The notes: generated by a model from the sequence alone, not told the origin. DNA of 64,000 nt from Trichostrongylus colubriformis (GCA_963978905.1 OZ022257.1:6515155-6579154), one strand, 5' to 3'; counted from the stretch's first letter, positions 1 through 13,160 are shown. Translations and numbers: made by a program.

Positions 1-73
1 CCAAAAATCCCAAATCGCAGATGCGCCGATGCGCCAAAACTCTCATTCAATTTGGTACAAACGCAGCCTAAAA
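1..73. repeat. Right end of a TIR element (family of 52165-52842)
   Basis: The first bases hold the motif GATGCGCCAAAACTCT followed by CAATTTGGTA and ACGCAGCCTAA. The same terminal sequence closes the element at 52165-52842. The rest of this copy lies outside the window, so its length and target duplication cannot be seen. Confidence 0.7.
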
Positions 74-299
74 GAGGTTTGAAATTTTGAATTTTCTATG
101 GTAACCTCATACATCGAACAGGAGAAGGAACACCGGGAATCATATCATATCACTAATCCAAGCAAAAGAAGAGACTGTAAGTACATATGGACAAATGTCT
201 TTTTGCGAAAATAATAAAATACCCATAAACAAGAAATAGTGATGAGCCCTGATGTTTTGTCTATTTATTACCTAGGCTTGTATTATTGGACAGTTTGAC

Positions 300-600
300 C
301 GCTGTGAACCATTCAATACCCATCCATGTCCATATACTCGTTTGATGGCAGTGATAGAGGTACATAATTCGGGCCGAATATGTAAGGATCATGAAATATG
401 AAGTTTGACGTGCTTAATAGTAAAGAGAAGAAAAAACGGAATGAAACGGTCGAAGACCCGAGAAATAATCCCCCCCCCCCCCCACTCCCGCCGTTTATTC
501 CCAAAAGGGGCTCGGGCCGAAAAAAGAGGCGGGCTGGATCAAAGCATGTGGCACCAGTGGAAGAAGACGGATCTTATAAAAAGCGGGCAATTTTTCTCAT
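300..600. repeat. Dispersed repeat, inverted copy at 59690-59900
   Basis: This stretch reads GGGCCGAAT, then GGAATGAAACGGTC, GACCCGAGAAAT, a C-tract and CCGCCGTTTATTC. The reverse complement of 59690-59900 has the same blocks in the same order. Open frames across it are simple-sequence or shadow frames and do not look coding. No TIR was found at its edges. Confidence 0.6.
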
Positions 601-2450
601 CGGAAGTTTCACCAAATATACTCTTCTAAGACCCCGAGCTTTCATTCGTGTGGCGCATTCCAGAAGTTCTCCTTACCCACCTTACCCCTGTCACTGTCTT
701 TGGGTGTTCATTCCGGACGGAAAAAACACTTACCACATTTTGTCTTGTCTCACCATCCATTATGAAGCCGGTTTTTTATTAGCTCCCTTGCATAGCATGA
801 AATGTGTGCGCAATGTCATAAATCTGCCGTAACAACAAATCTGGTCAATTCAGCGGCCATTCAAAGACATTCAGACCACTCCACTGTCACTGTCCAGATC
901 CGTGTCATCTACGACAATTATTATTCATTCATTTGGTTCGAAATGTCAGTTAAGGTGCATATGTGCAAAAAGGGCATAGTTAGTGTAACTTGGTGACCCT
1001 TTGAAGGTACTAGAAATACTGACGAATCACTATTTAATTCTATCAACTGTAAAGAGTAATGGCGCTTTTAACCATTGCACTGGGCCTCTGCTCCTTAAAT
1101 GTAAAGACGAGAAATTCATTTGATTTATATTATTAGCAAATTCGCCCTGTGCGCTGATGATGTAGTTGACAGATGGCGCGCACTCATACTTTCATGATGC
1201 CGGGATGAATTCATGCATCAATGTCCGCTCACGCCAACCGAGTTTTCTATCCTTTCGGGGTAGATGAACTGATGCCAGACTCATTTGGGAGGATAGCATT
1301 TTGTTTCATATCGGGTGGCCCATGCAATTTCCTGTATAAGTCTAATCGCATCCATCTGCTACCACTATTCTGAATGGGGCAAAATGCGTGGCGCATCTCA
1401 ACAAGGAATTGATTGATGCTAAGACTCTTATCCTTCATTCTTCGGCTTTCGCGCTTCTATTTCTTGAATTTTTGATCGTTTCGATCCAATCTTTCTCTAC
1501 TCCTGATCACCTCAACTTCTATATTCCACAATTACTCCACAATCTGCTGATACTACTGCCAACGGTGTTTTGGAGCTTGAACGCAAAAGTCCAAGGCAGG
1601 GCACCCAGGAGTCGAGTAAAATAACAGCTTCAGTACGACCCCTCCCCCCCCTTCCTCCACGGTTACCTAATACGATCCCCCTTTTTTGACATCTACAATA
1701 CCGGTAACTGTTGCCGAATCGCACAGTTTTCGAAGTGTTTATTGCTATAATATATATTCTATCTTGAGGCAAAACGTTATTTATTTTACATTTTGTAATA
1801 CGGATTTGCGGTAAAATGTGTACCCTTTGCTTTTCATCTGCTTATTGAAAGTTTGGATTTAGCGATTATCACTCGAGGTACGACTCCCTACCCTCCTACG
1901 GTCGAATACGACCCCCATCCTTTCCAGGAATCCTCGACACCCGGTGAACCCTGGACTCTGAGCGCTCAAATTATCCCCGCGCTTACTTGCTATGCATATG
2001 TATTTAAGACATATTGCTATGACAATCCAAATCCAAATACGGATCAAATGCTCCACCTTGCATGCCCGGTGATCACTGTTGGATTGCTGTATATGTCGTG
2101 CCTGGTTTTATATTATAATACTGTGTGATAGTATATCTTCATTTAAATCTCTCTCAAGTCCTATTGTAGCGTTGCATTTCGTGACCAGAGGAGAGTGGCC
2201 TGTTTCAAATATGGCGCTACTATGTTGTCTTTACAAACATAGTGCAAAATATGAGAACACTACCCGCTTCGTCTTCACTCATTCGGTCCATAACAGCAGG
2301 ACCTGCCACCCAGCATAGTGCTCAAATTGTCAGTTTGATTTCCGTCTCTGAATGACTTTCAGTATTTCAGTTCAAATCATCCCATTGTTTCTTCATGGCT
2401 CTCGAAATACATGCTTATTAGGACAATAGTTGTGTGTTGATTTCATTTTC
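601..2450. other. Stretch with no recognisable gene
   Basis: I see no exon with family similarity and no phased splice sites here. Two similar tracts with TACGACCCC and a nearby CTACGGT or CACGGTTACC motif (around 1630-1680 and 1880-1920) suggest an old duplication. Confidence 0.4.
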
Positions 2451-2454
2451 CATG

Positions 2455-2578
2455 CTCACTAAAGTAACAATAAAAGGATAAAAAAATAAGTTTTTGGCGT
2501 TTATGATGCCCCGTGCATTTCGATTTTTACCACTATCACTAAAGTGACAATAAAAGGATAAAAAAAGTTTTTGGCGTT
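2455..2578 (+). repeat. Short direct repeat, two units
   Basis: The string CACTAAAGTRACAATAAAAG followed by GATAAAAAAA and TTTTTGGCGTT occurs at about 2458 and again at about 2536. The period is near 78 bp. It lies upstream of the glutaminase gene. No function is evident. Confidence 0.6.
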
Positions 2579-3159
2579 AATTGATTCCTAGCTGGAATGC
2601 GCCACGCACTCTTGTTTCATACAGTATCGTGGTCACAGGTGAATGCGATTTGGCCTCCTACAATTACCTGCTAGTGTAAGCCCACGTACAAGTCACTGTT
2701 TTCATCTTCTCAAACGGGTCTAGTACCAATTCACTGACCCCGAAAAATGGAAGTTTTTTCGCTGGCCTTGGCAGGCATCGTTTTGGGATTTGATCCCCGT
2801 ATCATGGGAACGAGATTGCGCGTCACTTGTCAGTACATCTCGTCTTTTAACAATTCTGCTTACATCACTAGCATATGTGCTTCAATATATAATGTATTGT
2901 TTTCGTACAATTGATCAACATCCATTTATTTATGCGTAGAGGGGTTTGTCTGAAGTGTATAGGAACCACTATTTCTATTCACTTTAAGGTTGTAAAACTT
3001 AATGAATGACAAATCAAAACAAGGAAACATGGAAAAAACCCCGTCGCAGCGAACATGTAAGCTTGGCATTGATTTTTACACAGACTTATCGATTGATTAT
3101 CGCTTCACTTCTATATGCCCTCTTTCCAAGTCATTTTTTCAGTGGAGAATTTGAGTGGA

Positions 3160-6100
3160 ATGTTGGAACGACCAGTGTCAATGGCAACTCTGAGCCAAAC
3201 ACTACGAGGACTAGCCAATCCCTATCAAAAAGAATCTACAAAAGGACAAGAAGACATTATTTTTGATCTGTTCAAAATCCCCGGTAAAAACGAGGCATCG
3301 ATCGGACGGCTGCTTACGGTCAGTTTCTTATGGGCAATTAGTGAATAGCAGCTTATGTTTGATCGCAACGACTACCAACTCAAATCCATAGCGGTGGTTT
3401 TTTAGGATGCGCCACGCATTTGGCTTCTATTGAAGTCTGAAGTTTCATATTTATTTTCTTGTTAATTTAATTTTAATTATTCACATATATGGATAACTCA
3501 ATTTTTAATTATTTACATATACATGGATGTGCGCCATAGAAGAGCCAAATCATTCGACTTGAAAACAGGTGATCCTAGGAAAAAGGAAGATCAAGAACAA
3601 AAAAGAAGCAAGGGAACTGTTCAAAATTAAAGAAAAAACAATAAGGAATGAAGCTAACGAGCTGTGAAAGCTAGGTGCTGTTGAGAATAGTAGGTTTATG
3701 CGTACCAGAGTTCTCATATGAATAACCTTGGAACATCCTATGAGGCTTATTGACCTGGACGAGGTTCGATCCATGGAACTCTTGCGTGACAGCAACATCA
3801 CGTACAGTCCATTTCGGAGCGCCTGGAGGGAGTGGCTTACGGACTTGGGTGAGTGACGAGAGTGAGAGTACGTGGGCAGAGTGAGAGTGTGTGGTGGGGT
3901 GAGATGGTTCTACACGTTCATCCACGCCCTGTCAGGCCCTCCGAAATGGACTATACCATTGCTTACCCAAGACTACCCCGATAAGCCGTTTATGGTATTT
4001 TGACACATTTACGAGACCGCGGCTAGTTCAGGTACTCTCCAAGCCTTACCATGTACCCTACAAAACCAATTGGCTATCACGCTCAATATTACCACACGAG
4101 AGAGGGACTAGGCTCTGGAACCACTCAGAACAAAAAGTGTAATCAAGAAGCAGTGACGAGTCAATTGTAGGGTCTAATTCCGAACAGGTCTCAAAGTTGA
4201 AGTCAAATTTGCGTTTTGAGGACTAGTGTTCGCATGATTTCTCCATTACAATCGTTGTAATCGTTGAATATTCGTCTTAATGCCCCGCTGAAGATAGATG
4301 GCTCGCTTTATTGCCCTTTCATTTTTTATTTTTCACTATCTCTCTTGCAAATCTGTCTCCAAAATTCATCTTGATACTACCATGTTTCACAGCACTAGAC
4401 ATAAACAAAATGCGAAATTCAAAATAACAAGGAAAAATATCGTCATCTAAAAGATCATCTAAAAAAGTACAAATTTCAAAAATCAAAGTCGCAAACGCTA
4501 AAGCGTGTTGCTTATTGGTTTCCTCTGGAGGGAAAACTTTATCAGCTGTCATTTAGGTGCTGAAAATGTTTGGCCTTCGTACGGACGATCCAAGATTGAA
4601 ACCGATGATGAAAAAATTAAAAGAAATTGAAAAACAAGAAGAAGAAAAGATGAATGAAGTCCTCGAACCAAAACATTGGAAGCTAAATAGAGAACAATTT
4701 AAAGAGTACGTGCATGTGATGGTTATTGATTGTCCTTGGTTTTTTTTATAACCACGAGGAACAGGATTGGGTTTATTGGCTCTAACGTGAACGATTGTTG
4801 ACTGAATAGTAGTGACTGCATTTTATCGCCTATGCTGGTACTTTAGTGAGGTTTTATGATCGTATCACAGCTACAAAGACGTCAAGAACGTAGGAGGAAT
4901 AAAATGGAACACAGGGAACAACGGGTAGCTTTTTGTGTCCAATGTAGGGCTCGGCCACCGTCAGAATTAGCGATTTTGCGGTGACGCACTTTCGCACGCG
5001 AAGTTGCGGCATTTATAATCTCATGGTCGTAGAATCGCGTGCGAAAGTACGACGCTTCTAATTGGCAGGATCGCAAAATCGCAAAGTATGACGACGGCCT
5101 TAGAAGGAGAGAGACAAACAAGAACGAAATTTCAGGTCGGTCGCTCGTCTCCAAGAGTAATCCTGACGTCAAATATTAGGTTGTTCGGAAAGAAATGCGC
5201 GTTGAATTTGTCCTATAAAAGATTCTTCAAAACAGTTCAATCTATTAGAAAGAGATTTTTATTGTGCATCTTTTCATATATCTTTGTCTATGTCTACTTG
5301 GTTTTTTTAAAGAAAAAAAAGTTTCAACGACTTGAGGCCGACTTCCATGTTCTTCGTCATCCAAGCTTTCATTACCGTTTTTTAAACGCTGGAACTTTGC
5401 CCGACACTTTATACAGCCAAATCTTTCTGCAAACATTATACGCATGGCGACAAATATTTACCGCTTATCGCATTGAATCTTGCACCTTTTTGAATTTTTT
5501 TTCAAAATTTTGAAAAAAAAAATTGAAATTCTTTTTTGATTTTTTCTTCAAAAAAAAAACAAGTAGATATAGACAAAAGTATTTCAAAAGATGCGCAATA
5601 AAACTCTCTTTCTAACAGACAAAACTGTTTTACAAAATCTTCTGTAGTAGAAGAGAAATAGATGGACAAAAAAACGCGCATTTCTTTCCGAACAACCTAA
5701 TAAAATGCTTTTTAGCCCAAGCCTAGGAAGAGAAAAGAACTTCAACATCGGTGAAAAGTTGCGTCTCCCAAACAAGAACGAAAATTCATGGTCAAAAACA
5801 TTTTAACTGACGTCAGGGTTACTGTGGGAGATGAGTGACCCACCTGAATTTTGTTCAATTAAGAGACGAGGTCACCACAATATTCCACGTCTTTGATAGC
5901 AATCGATAGGCATCTCGGGTATCTTGTGCATGGAATTATTGGGTTCCACTGCTAGAAGGTTTTGTGTCTTTCCCGGTGCATCGCATAAAATTTCACGTCC
6001 GTATGAGAAATGCATTCAGCAAATTAGCAGAACGCACACACTCAGTGTGTGCGAACCACACCCACTTCGAACGAACCACGCCCACTACATGAGCTTCCAT

Positions 6101-9100
6101 GTTATTTCAGATGCGTCGCCTGTAGTGTGGATTTAATCGTGCAAGCATTACAAAACAATCTCGTTATTCCTTTATGGGGTGCTTTTGTCGATGAAATCCG
6201 GATATTTTACCATGAAGTAGGTTTCTTCCATCTGATAAAATTGAGAATTCCAAAAGAACTGGAAATAAATGAACAAAAATGATAAAATCGAGAGTTTGTA
6301 AAAAAAAATTAAGAGATGTAATGCTTCCTTGAGTGACCAGAAAATCCATGAAATTTTTTTAGTGTAATGAAATTTGTGACGGCACTGTGGCCAGTTATAT
6401 ACCCCAACTGGCTCGACAATCTCCCAAACAATGGGGTGTCTCTATATGTACAGTCGATGGACAGCGGGTATGTTGATTACCATTGATCTTGCGTGAGGTG
6501 GTCAGGCTGAAGAAAAAGTAAAAAAGGGCATTAGTACTAGATTGTGTGGCAAGGAGGAGCTACATCCTTGAATGAATCATCCTCGGAAACTCCATGATTC
6601 CATTTCCGTAGATGAATAGGCACACGAAAAGAACCAAGGACTCTCCTTTTGGTATTCAACAGAAATCGATAAATTGAAAGAGCATCGATGCGTTTGAATT
6701 CCCGCAGAGCAACCTTTGTACACATGTCGGAGAAACGAGCGCAGTTCGTATTTCCGCGCTAAATATTGGCTTGCTTCCTCCCCACCCTACGTCCCTTACA
6801 AAGTGACCGTCGCCCTTTCGCTCCAACAGTCCTCACGGCTCCACCTCCACGACAGCCCCAAATCGTCGTACGTTATTCTGAAAGGCTGTATCTCAGCCGA
6901 GTTTTTGTTTTATCGCCTGCAACGATGCATGTGGTTCGTAGTAAGCAAAGGTAACATCGACGACAGACGTCGCTACTTGTCGCGGATCGCCGCGACGATG
7001 GCCCTGGGGGCACCGCGCTCCCCGGCCCGTCCGCGATGCGACGCCGCTTGTCGCGCCATGCGACACTCGGTGGCTCCGCCCTCTGTGGTCGAAGCCGGTA
7101 TATAAGGGCCGGCTGCCAACGGCCAGTCGGTTTTCACCGGGCAACGCCATGATGTTGCTCGGGGTCTGGGGGTGCGGTGCACCTTCGGCTCCCGAGTAGT
7201 GGAGCGCTGGCACATGAGTTGGCCGGTGTCTTCCCCTGCTCCCCGACTGGGAGCAGCCGTGGTTGGATACCCATACCAGACACCGTCGGCCATACGGCTA
7301 CGCGATAACAGCCGGATGGGGGTCTAATACGTATAGCCGACTGCCGGGAGTCGCCCTAGCGGATGCGACTTTTGGGAGTCAGGTATGATAAATTGTCTTG
7401 TCGTATTGCGTGATAAATATGTGTTATATTTCTTGTCGTGTAGTTTATATGTAGTTCATATGTCATACTTATATCGATGTTGTGTCTTGTCATGTTTAGT
7501 GCTGGGGACAGGTTGCCAGTGAAGTGACGTTCAGGGTTCGACGGCCCTCAGTCGGCGTAACGGGCGGTGTAGGGTATAGGTCGGTAATCCGCTTTGGTCC
7601 CTAGGGGAGGGTCCGCCCTGCCGGCCGTTGTGGCGGCCGCCGGGGTGTCTCCGGTGAGGGCGTCTGGGGGGCATCATCCACCATAGGAGGGTGTCTCCTG
7701 GACGCGAGAGGTTTGTGTGCGCTAGGACGATGCAACACGCGATGTCAAAAGGATGCCTTTGATCCGCGACACTACTCATAGGTGTTACACATCTGAACCC
7801 ACATGTGACCCTTGGGTGATTTATGTGTTTCAGTAAGAAGACAACACGTGAGAGCTTTTTCACGTTGAATTCTTCAGAAAAAGCTTGTATGAAGCGGCTC
7901 GGTTACCATTTTCCAGATTTCTTTCGGTGATTCAAAAGCGCACTTCTGCATACAATCAGTTTCCAAGGCTTTCAATTATGCAATCGCTGCATCAGATCTC
8001 GGTAAGTGTTGTGCCATCATTGTTCACCTATGTCTATACCACATACAGGCCATTTCGGAGCGGTTGATAGGGCGTGGCCTACGACTTGGGTCAGAGTGTA
8101 TCACTCTCTCGCCCCGCCACAAACTCTCCCTCTCGTCACGCAGTCTCACTGTCGCTACTCACCCAAGTTCGCAGGCCACGCCCGATCAAGCACCGCTAAA
8201 TGAACTGTATTCGACCTCGTCCGCAATTGCAGACATTCTATCACGTCAGATTTTTGGTGAGATTTGACTATAAGACTTCTTGTGAGATTAATTATAAATT
8301 TACTTGATTTACAGTCACATCTAATTAATTAAATTAATTAACCTTTTATTTTTTACTTTGTTATTTACACAATAATGCTACTATCATTTATAGTACTTAT
8401 ATATACATTTTTATTTATATTTTTCATAAAATGTACTTTATTTTATTTACAAATTTCAAGATACAAGCAGTATAAAATTCCTCGCTTGGTGATTCGATCC
8501 TATCCTTCCTTTTCTTTGAAATGCCAGTTACTAATCGGTGCCTCTATTTGCTACCTCCACACTCAAAATTAATCAGGCAAAGCCAAAGGCATGGCGTATA
8601 CCATAGAGATCGACAAGCACTGACCTCAAGTATGACCTGGTGCTCAAGTTTATGCTCATTTTGTCAGGAGCCGATTATGTCCACTCTTACGTGGGACAAG
8701 AGCCCAGTGGCCGATTCTTCAACGAAATTTGTCTTGATTCCAAAAGTAAGCCTTCCTTTAATCCTGTAATAAAGAAACAAAAGGGTAACTATTTCATTTC
8801 AGATAAACCACATAATCCAATGGTGAACTCGGGTGCCATCATTGTCACTGCGCTTATCAAAAATACTATGAATATGGCCGATCGTTTTGACTATGTGAGT
8901 AGTATTATTTTTTTCTTCTTACGATGTAATGGTCAATTTTAAGACTTAACCTTATTTTATTCAGCCTTCCCAATTTATTATTCGCATTCTAATCTCTTTT
9001 TTTCTGATAATTATTCCAGTCAATTCTTACTGAAAAACTTTTGAGGTGATTACACAATATCGAAAAATAGCTGGTGGCGAATATATAGGATTCAATAATG

Positions 9101-12100
9101 CCACGTGAGTCCATTTGTGAATGCTTACGGAAGCCTAAGCGATCGCAGCGTTTGACGCTCCACGGCTAACGCTGCGTTTATACTCGGCGGTGGATCTATC
9201 GATCTATCCGTCGGAGCCGCTGGCCGCAAGGGTCGGTTTTTCACAGAGTGCCTACAATCCCTCTGAATAATTCTGAGTGAATAAGCGTAGCCATCAATTG
9301 AAAACCATTTCAACGCTCGCTATGAGACAGGAATCATCTTGTTGAGCTTAGTTTTGCTTACATTTTGGTCACATCTTCTGCTGTGCTGGAGAGTGCGGCC
9401 AAAACACCTCCAACATCCTTGACCAATGACGATCGCCGCCTGTCGCTGCCCGTCTACTAACGAATATGGAATATCATGGAATGAACTCAGGTTTCTATCC
9501 GAAAGAGCCACTGCTGATCGAAACTATGCTTTGTCGTACTACATGAAAGAGAAGAAGTGTTTTCCACCTGAGGTAAAATGTTTGACTTAATCTACTCATG
9601 ACTTACAAAGCTGGAACATCTGCCTTGAAATGTAGGAACATAAGGTCTCAGCTTATCATTAAACCGTGACCACGTTAAAATTATTGAAATTCAGACCACT
9701 TCGCTCACAGATGCGATCGACTTCTACTTTCAATTATGTTCTATAGAAGGCAACTGTGAATCGTTGAGTGTCATGGCGGCTACGTTGGCTAATGGAGGTA
9801 TGATCTGATTGTTTCTTAATCATTTTAAATATTATCATTATTTTCAATGACAGTCCTATGACAGTCCCTTACCGAAGCCGTCTTCCTGCTAGACTGTGGG
9901 CCCGGGTGGGTTGAGACGCACGGTCATTAGGGCCACTGGGTCACGCGGTGACAAAGGCCACAGGCTCTCACACGGTCGCACGCCCAGCTCAAACCGTGTG
10001 TCCCAACCTACACCCGGAAATACTTCATATGAAGGCCTTCGAATGGATGGCCAGCATGGCAAGGGGTTGGGATCGATTGGACACGAACGCTCATCCCTCT
10101 AAGATCAAATCAGGAATTACAAGCTGTCTGATTTGAATTTGCAGTGTTAAGGCGTCTGCCCCATCACAAATGAGAAATGCATCGATTCAAATCCATGCCG
10201 AGATGTGTTATCTCTGATGTACAGCTGTGGCATGTATGACGCCTCAGGACAGTTTTCTTTCTCGGTACGTGACCGCGTCGCGTGCGCACGCGTCAACTAC
10301 AAGTATGTCGTACTCGAGATTAGGTGCACTCGGAAATTAGGCCGCCGTCAGAATTGGCGATTTTGCAATTTTGCGATTCTGCGAGTTCGCCACTTGGCAC
10401 TTTCGCACGCGATGCCACATCCTTGAGATGTGCAATGCTGCAACTTCGCGTGCGAAGCCGCGACACCGCAAAATCGCAAAGGACGGCGGCCTTAGCGTTC
10501 ACCTGACCTTTGCAGAGCTTTCAGGTTGGTTTACCGGCAAAATCCGGTGTATCTGGGGTGATGATAGTGGTGGTGCCGAACGTGATGGGTATAGCTCTGT
10601 GGTCACCCCCGTTGGATAAAATGGGAAATAGCCGCCGTGGAGTCGAGTTCTGCAAGGTCTGTCGGGCTGCACTTCGATTATTTATTAGCTACAATTGCAT
10701 GCGATCTTTATAGAAGCTCATCGCTAAATTCAACTTCCACAACTATGACTGTCTTTTGCATACTACCTCGAATAAGATCGATCCACGACGTCGAGATATT
10801 CGTGAACGAGACGCTGTCATGCCAGCGATGTATGTGGCCCGATCGAGGGATATGGTTGCCTTACGCAGGTCAGAATTATATGCTAACGATTTTACACACC
10901 GGAACCCTCATAATATTAGGTTGATCGAGAAGTTTTGATAGAGTTGAGATTTTTCTGTTTTATTTTACAACTCAGCAAACAACGAAAGCTAACCCACAAT
11001 ATAATAACCATCGTTAGTTATGACATTGTCCCACCCAACGGGCAGGTCAGCGATTCTCTTCTCCCAGAATTAGGAGGATTAGGATCAAAGAAGACACCGA
11101 CCACTTATCCAAGGTGGTCATAGTTGACGAATTTTTTTTGCTAGGAAAGCCTTGGGGGGGGGGCGGAACAAGTGGTAATCTGAAGGGGCAATATCAGGGG
11201 AATAGGGCGGATGTGGAAGCTTATCCCAACCTAGTTCTTCCAATTTTGCACGGGTACTTCACATAGGTAAAGAGACCCGTGCAAAATTGGAGGAGCTAGG
11301 TTGGGACACGGTTCCACATCTACCCTATTCACCTGATGTTGCCCCCTCAGATTACTACTTGTTCCGGCCCTTCAAGACTTTTCTAGCGAAGAAACTATGA
11401 CCACCTTGAACAAGGGGTCGGTAACTTCTTTGACTCCCAGTCTTCCCAGTTCTGAGAGAAAAGAATCGCTGACCTGCCCGTTGGGTGGGACAATGTCATA
11501 ACTAACGATGGTTATTATATCAGGGGTTAGCTTTCATTTTTTGCTAAGATGTAAAATAGAACAGAAAAAAATCTCAACCCTATCAAAACTTTTCGATCAA
11601 CCTAATAGTAGGACCCAACAGTGATGGGATCGGTCTGGGTGGACGAATTAGTGCCATCTATTGCGCACTCCTTATTGGTATTTTCAGCAAGTGCCAGACT
11701 AGTGATGGTTGGCCCGGGTTTCAACCGGCGGCTTCTCAATTTATCTAGCGCACCATCTTCATCGAAGCCTGACGAGCCATACAAATAGAATGCCACTGTA
11801 CAGCAAAGCGCGCGTTGTGGCTGTTGAAAACTGATCATCATCAAATAGCTTACGCTGATTGAATCTTTCAGGTTTGTGGGGCCTCATAGACCTCATTTGA
11901 TTCTTTGTTCCTGCCATTCACTTCACTAGAACCATGTGAGCGCCCTTCAGCCGATCCTCACAAATGTCTGATGACAATATCTCAACTTTTCGCCCTATCA
12001 TGGTGGAACTTGTCTGTGACCAATTGACGGACTAGGGCGCAAAAAAAAGAGTTAGCCTGCGAGATCTGATCCACAGTCATTCATGTGAAAGGATGCGCTC

Positions 12101-13160
12101 TTTGCCACTTGACCATTTACCGCTTTGTTCTATGTCCGATTTCATAGAAATCGTTTCAGGTTGTATATGCAAGGTGTAGATCTTTCCGCAAGTGATTATG
12201 ATCGTCGTACACCGTTACATGTGGCAGCTTGTGAAGGCGATCTGAACATGGTGAAATTTCTGATCAACGTAGCCAAAGTGGATGTAGACGCTCGAGACAG
12301 GTAAAGCATAGATTTATACATAGAGCTCCTTAAATAGTACCGCCCCCTTTCCCTCCCTCCTTAATCAAATTCCAGACGCACCGCCAACTTTACTCAATTT
12401 TCGATCAACTAGATTGGGGCCTACTTTGACCCTATCAAAGGTAGAAACGTCTATAGAGCTTCTACAAATAATGTTCGACGGGGTGCGACCATGAGGGCTT
12501 CAGAAGCAGACGCGTCAATTACGTGGTCAAGGATGCAAAGTGAGCAGCGAATCGACATTGAGCGCTTTGATTTGAACCGCCCGCCGACGGCTGTCCAAAA
12601 TTTGTTCGGCGCGAATTCAAACGAGTTGCTTTTCTTCCAGTTTTCCGTTTTCCGCTTCGGAACAAAAGGAAATTCTTGGTTCATTTCGTGGTTTTGTTCA
12701 TGTTGCATATAGTAGGATGATTTTGAGAAAATCACAACCATGGGATTTCCGTGGGCAACTCTCTCTGGCTTTTTTGAGTCTAACCCACATTCCAGAACTT
12801 TCACTTTCATTCATTTATTTATCCCGGTTTTCTTTAACCTCCAGTAAATATCCCACACCCTTCCCCCAGTAATAGTTCCTCTGATATTACGTGAATATAT
12901 TGATTCCAGATGGAACCGATCTGCCTTAGACGATGCTCGATTTTTCAAACACACTGATTGTGTTGAATTCTTGGAACGTGCCATAGCACGGGTAATGTTC
13001 CTTACAGAAAACTGATCGTAGCTCACTCAAGCTCACCTGATTCCAGCCGGAAGCACGACGCACTCAGTCCATCTCCTCTGGGGATTCTGATAACGAAGAT
13101 CCCCCGACTGAAACTGGTCATCGACTCGTCTTCGGTCTTGGCACGCCGGATCACCCTTGA
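3160..13160 (+). CDS. glna: Glutaminase, kidney/liver type (EC 3.5.1.2) with ankyrin tail
   Basis: Hydrolyses L-glutamine to glutamate and ammonia, normally in mitochondria. I joined 16 exons in consistent phase: 3143-3318, 4557-4705, 6111-6216, 6363-6467, 7917-8001, 8668-8745, 8803-8894, 9046-9104, 9491-9572, 9695-9797, 10152-10264, 10525-10656, 10714-10868, 12160-12300, 12910-12991, 13047-13160. From the ATG at 3160 this gives about 584 residues; the animal family is usually 600-670, so an upstream 5' exon with the mitochondrial presequence is probably unfound. Catalytic Ser-x-x-Lys is visible as QSVSKAF. The family's other active-site stretches are present: [35 protein letters not shown] and [10 protein letters not shown]. 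The allosteric loop reads [11 protein letters not shown]. Two ankyrin-like units ([20 protein letters not shown] onward) lie near the C terminus. Acceptors at 9045 (TTGAG) and 10151 (TTAAG) are weak but are required by phase. Confidence 0.93.
3803..3954. repeat. MITE, TACAGTCCATTTCGG family, copy 1
   Basis: The element starts TACAGTCCATTTCGGAGCGC and ends CTCCGAAATGGACTATA, an inverted repeat bounded by TA. It lies in glutaminase intron 1. Other copies are at 8044-8209, 43550-43712 and 48413-48828. Confidence 0.8.
4945..5103. repeat. Palindromic MITE, copy 1
   Basis: Nearly the whole element is an inverted repeat. It opens TAGGGCTCGGCCACCGTCAG with GCGATTTTGCGG and closes with GCAAAATCGCAAAG and GACGGCCTTAG. 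An internal stem (CTTTCGCACGCGA and CGCGTGCGAAAG) is also visible. A second copy lies at 10338-10495. This copy is in glutaminase intron 2. Confidence 0.75.
5176..5700 (-). mobile_element. Decayed mariner-family element (525 bp)
   Basis: Perfect terminal repeats TTAGGTTGTTCGGAAAGAAA at the left and their complement at the right are flanked by TA on both sides. On the minus strand around 5300-5400 there is a fragment reading [17 protein letters not shown], which matches the region just after the helix-turn-helix of mariner transposases. Most of the transposase is missing, so the copy cannot be autonomous. It sits in glutaminase intron 2, 73 bp after the palindromic MITE. Confidence 0.8.
6540..6950. 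repeat. Dispersed repeat shared with 50080-50400
   Basis: The blocks ACAGAAATCGA, AACTCCCGCAG-like, CGCAGTTCG and GTAAGCAAAGG appear in order here and at 50080-50400. The two copies are clearly divergent. Both are probably old transposon pieces; this one lies in glutaminase intron 4. Confidence 0.55.
6950..7850 (+). mobile_element. GC-rich insertion with TATA box, possible solo LTR
   Basis: Base composition changes abruptly to GC-rich for about 900 bp inside glutaminase intron 4. A TATATAAGGGCCGG motif lies at 7099-7112. The related repeat at 50080-50400 matches up to about 6950 and not beyond, which suggests a later insertion at that point. I could not fix TG...CA ends or a target duplication. 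A solo LTR or the 5' part of a retroelement is therefore only an inference. No protein domain is visible in it. Confidence 0.35.
8044..8209. repeat. MITE, TACAGTCCATTTCGG family, copy 2
   Basis: It starts TACAGGCCATTTCGGAGCGG and ends GCTAAATGAACTGTA, with the shared internal GGGCGTGGCC and CACTCTC tracts. It lies in glutaminase intron 5 shortly after the donor at 8002. Confidence 0.75.
10338..10495. repeat. Palindromic MITE, copy 2
   Basis: It starts TAGGCCGCCGTCAGAATTGG and ends GACGGCGGCCTTAG. It is collinear with 4945-5103, including the CACTTTCGCACGCGA block. It lies in glutaminase intron 11. Confidence 0.75.
10916..11605. mobile_element. Palindromic (fold-back) mariner element
   Basis: TIRs TTAGGTTGATCGAGAAGTTT and its complement are flanked by TA duplications at 10914-10915 and 11606-11607. 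The plus strand at about 11284-11395 reads [20 protein letters not shown], the C-terminal catalytic region of mariner transposase. The minus strand at about 11130-11250 encodes the same segment ([20 protein letters not shown]). The element is thus two inverted transposase 3' ends joined around a short loop near 11260-11280. It lies in glutaminase intron 13. Confidence 0.85.

Noticed and set aside
398..832. 144-codon plus-strand open frame
   Set aside because: It runs through a poly-C tract and a dispersed repeat with no family similarity or splice context.
6893..7293. Open frames of about 106 codons in the GC-rich insertion
   Set aside because: GC-rich sequence gives long frames by chance; residue content is Arg/Gly/Ala-rich and matches no domain.
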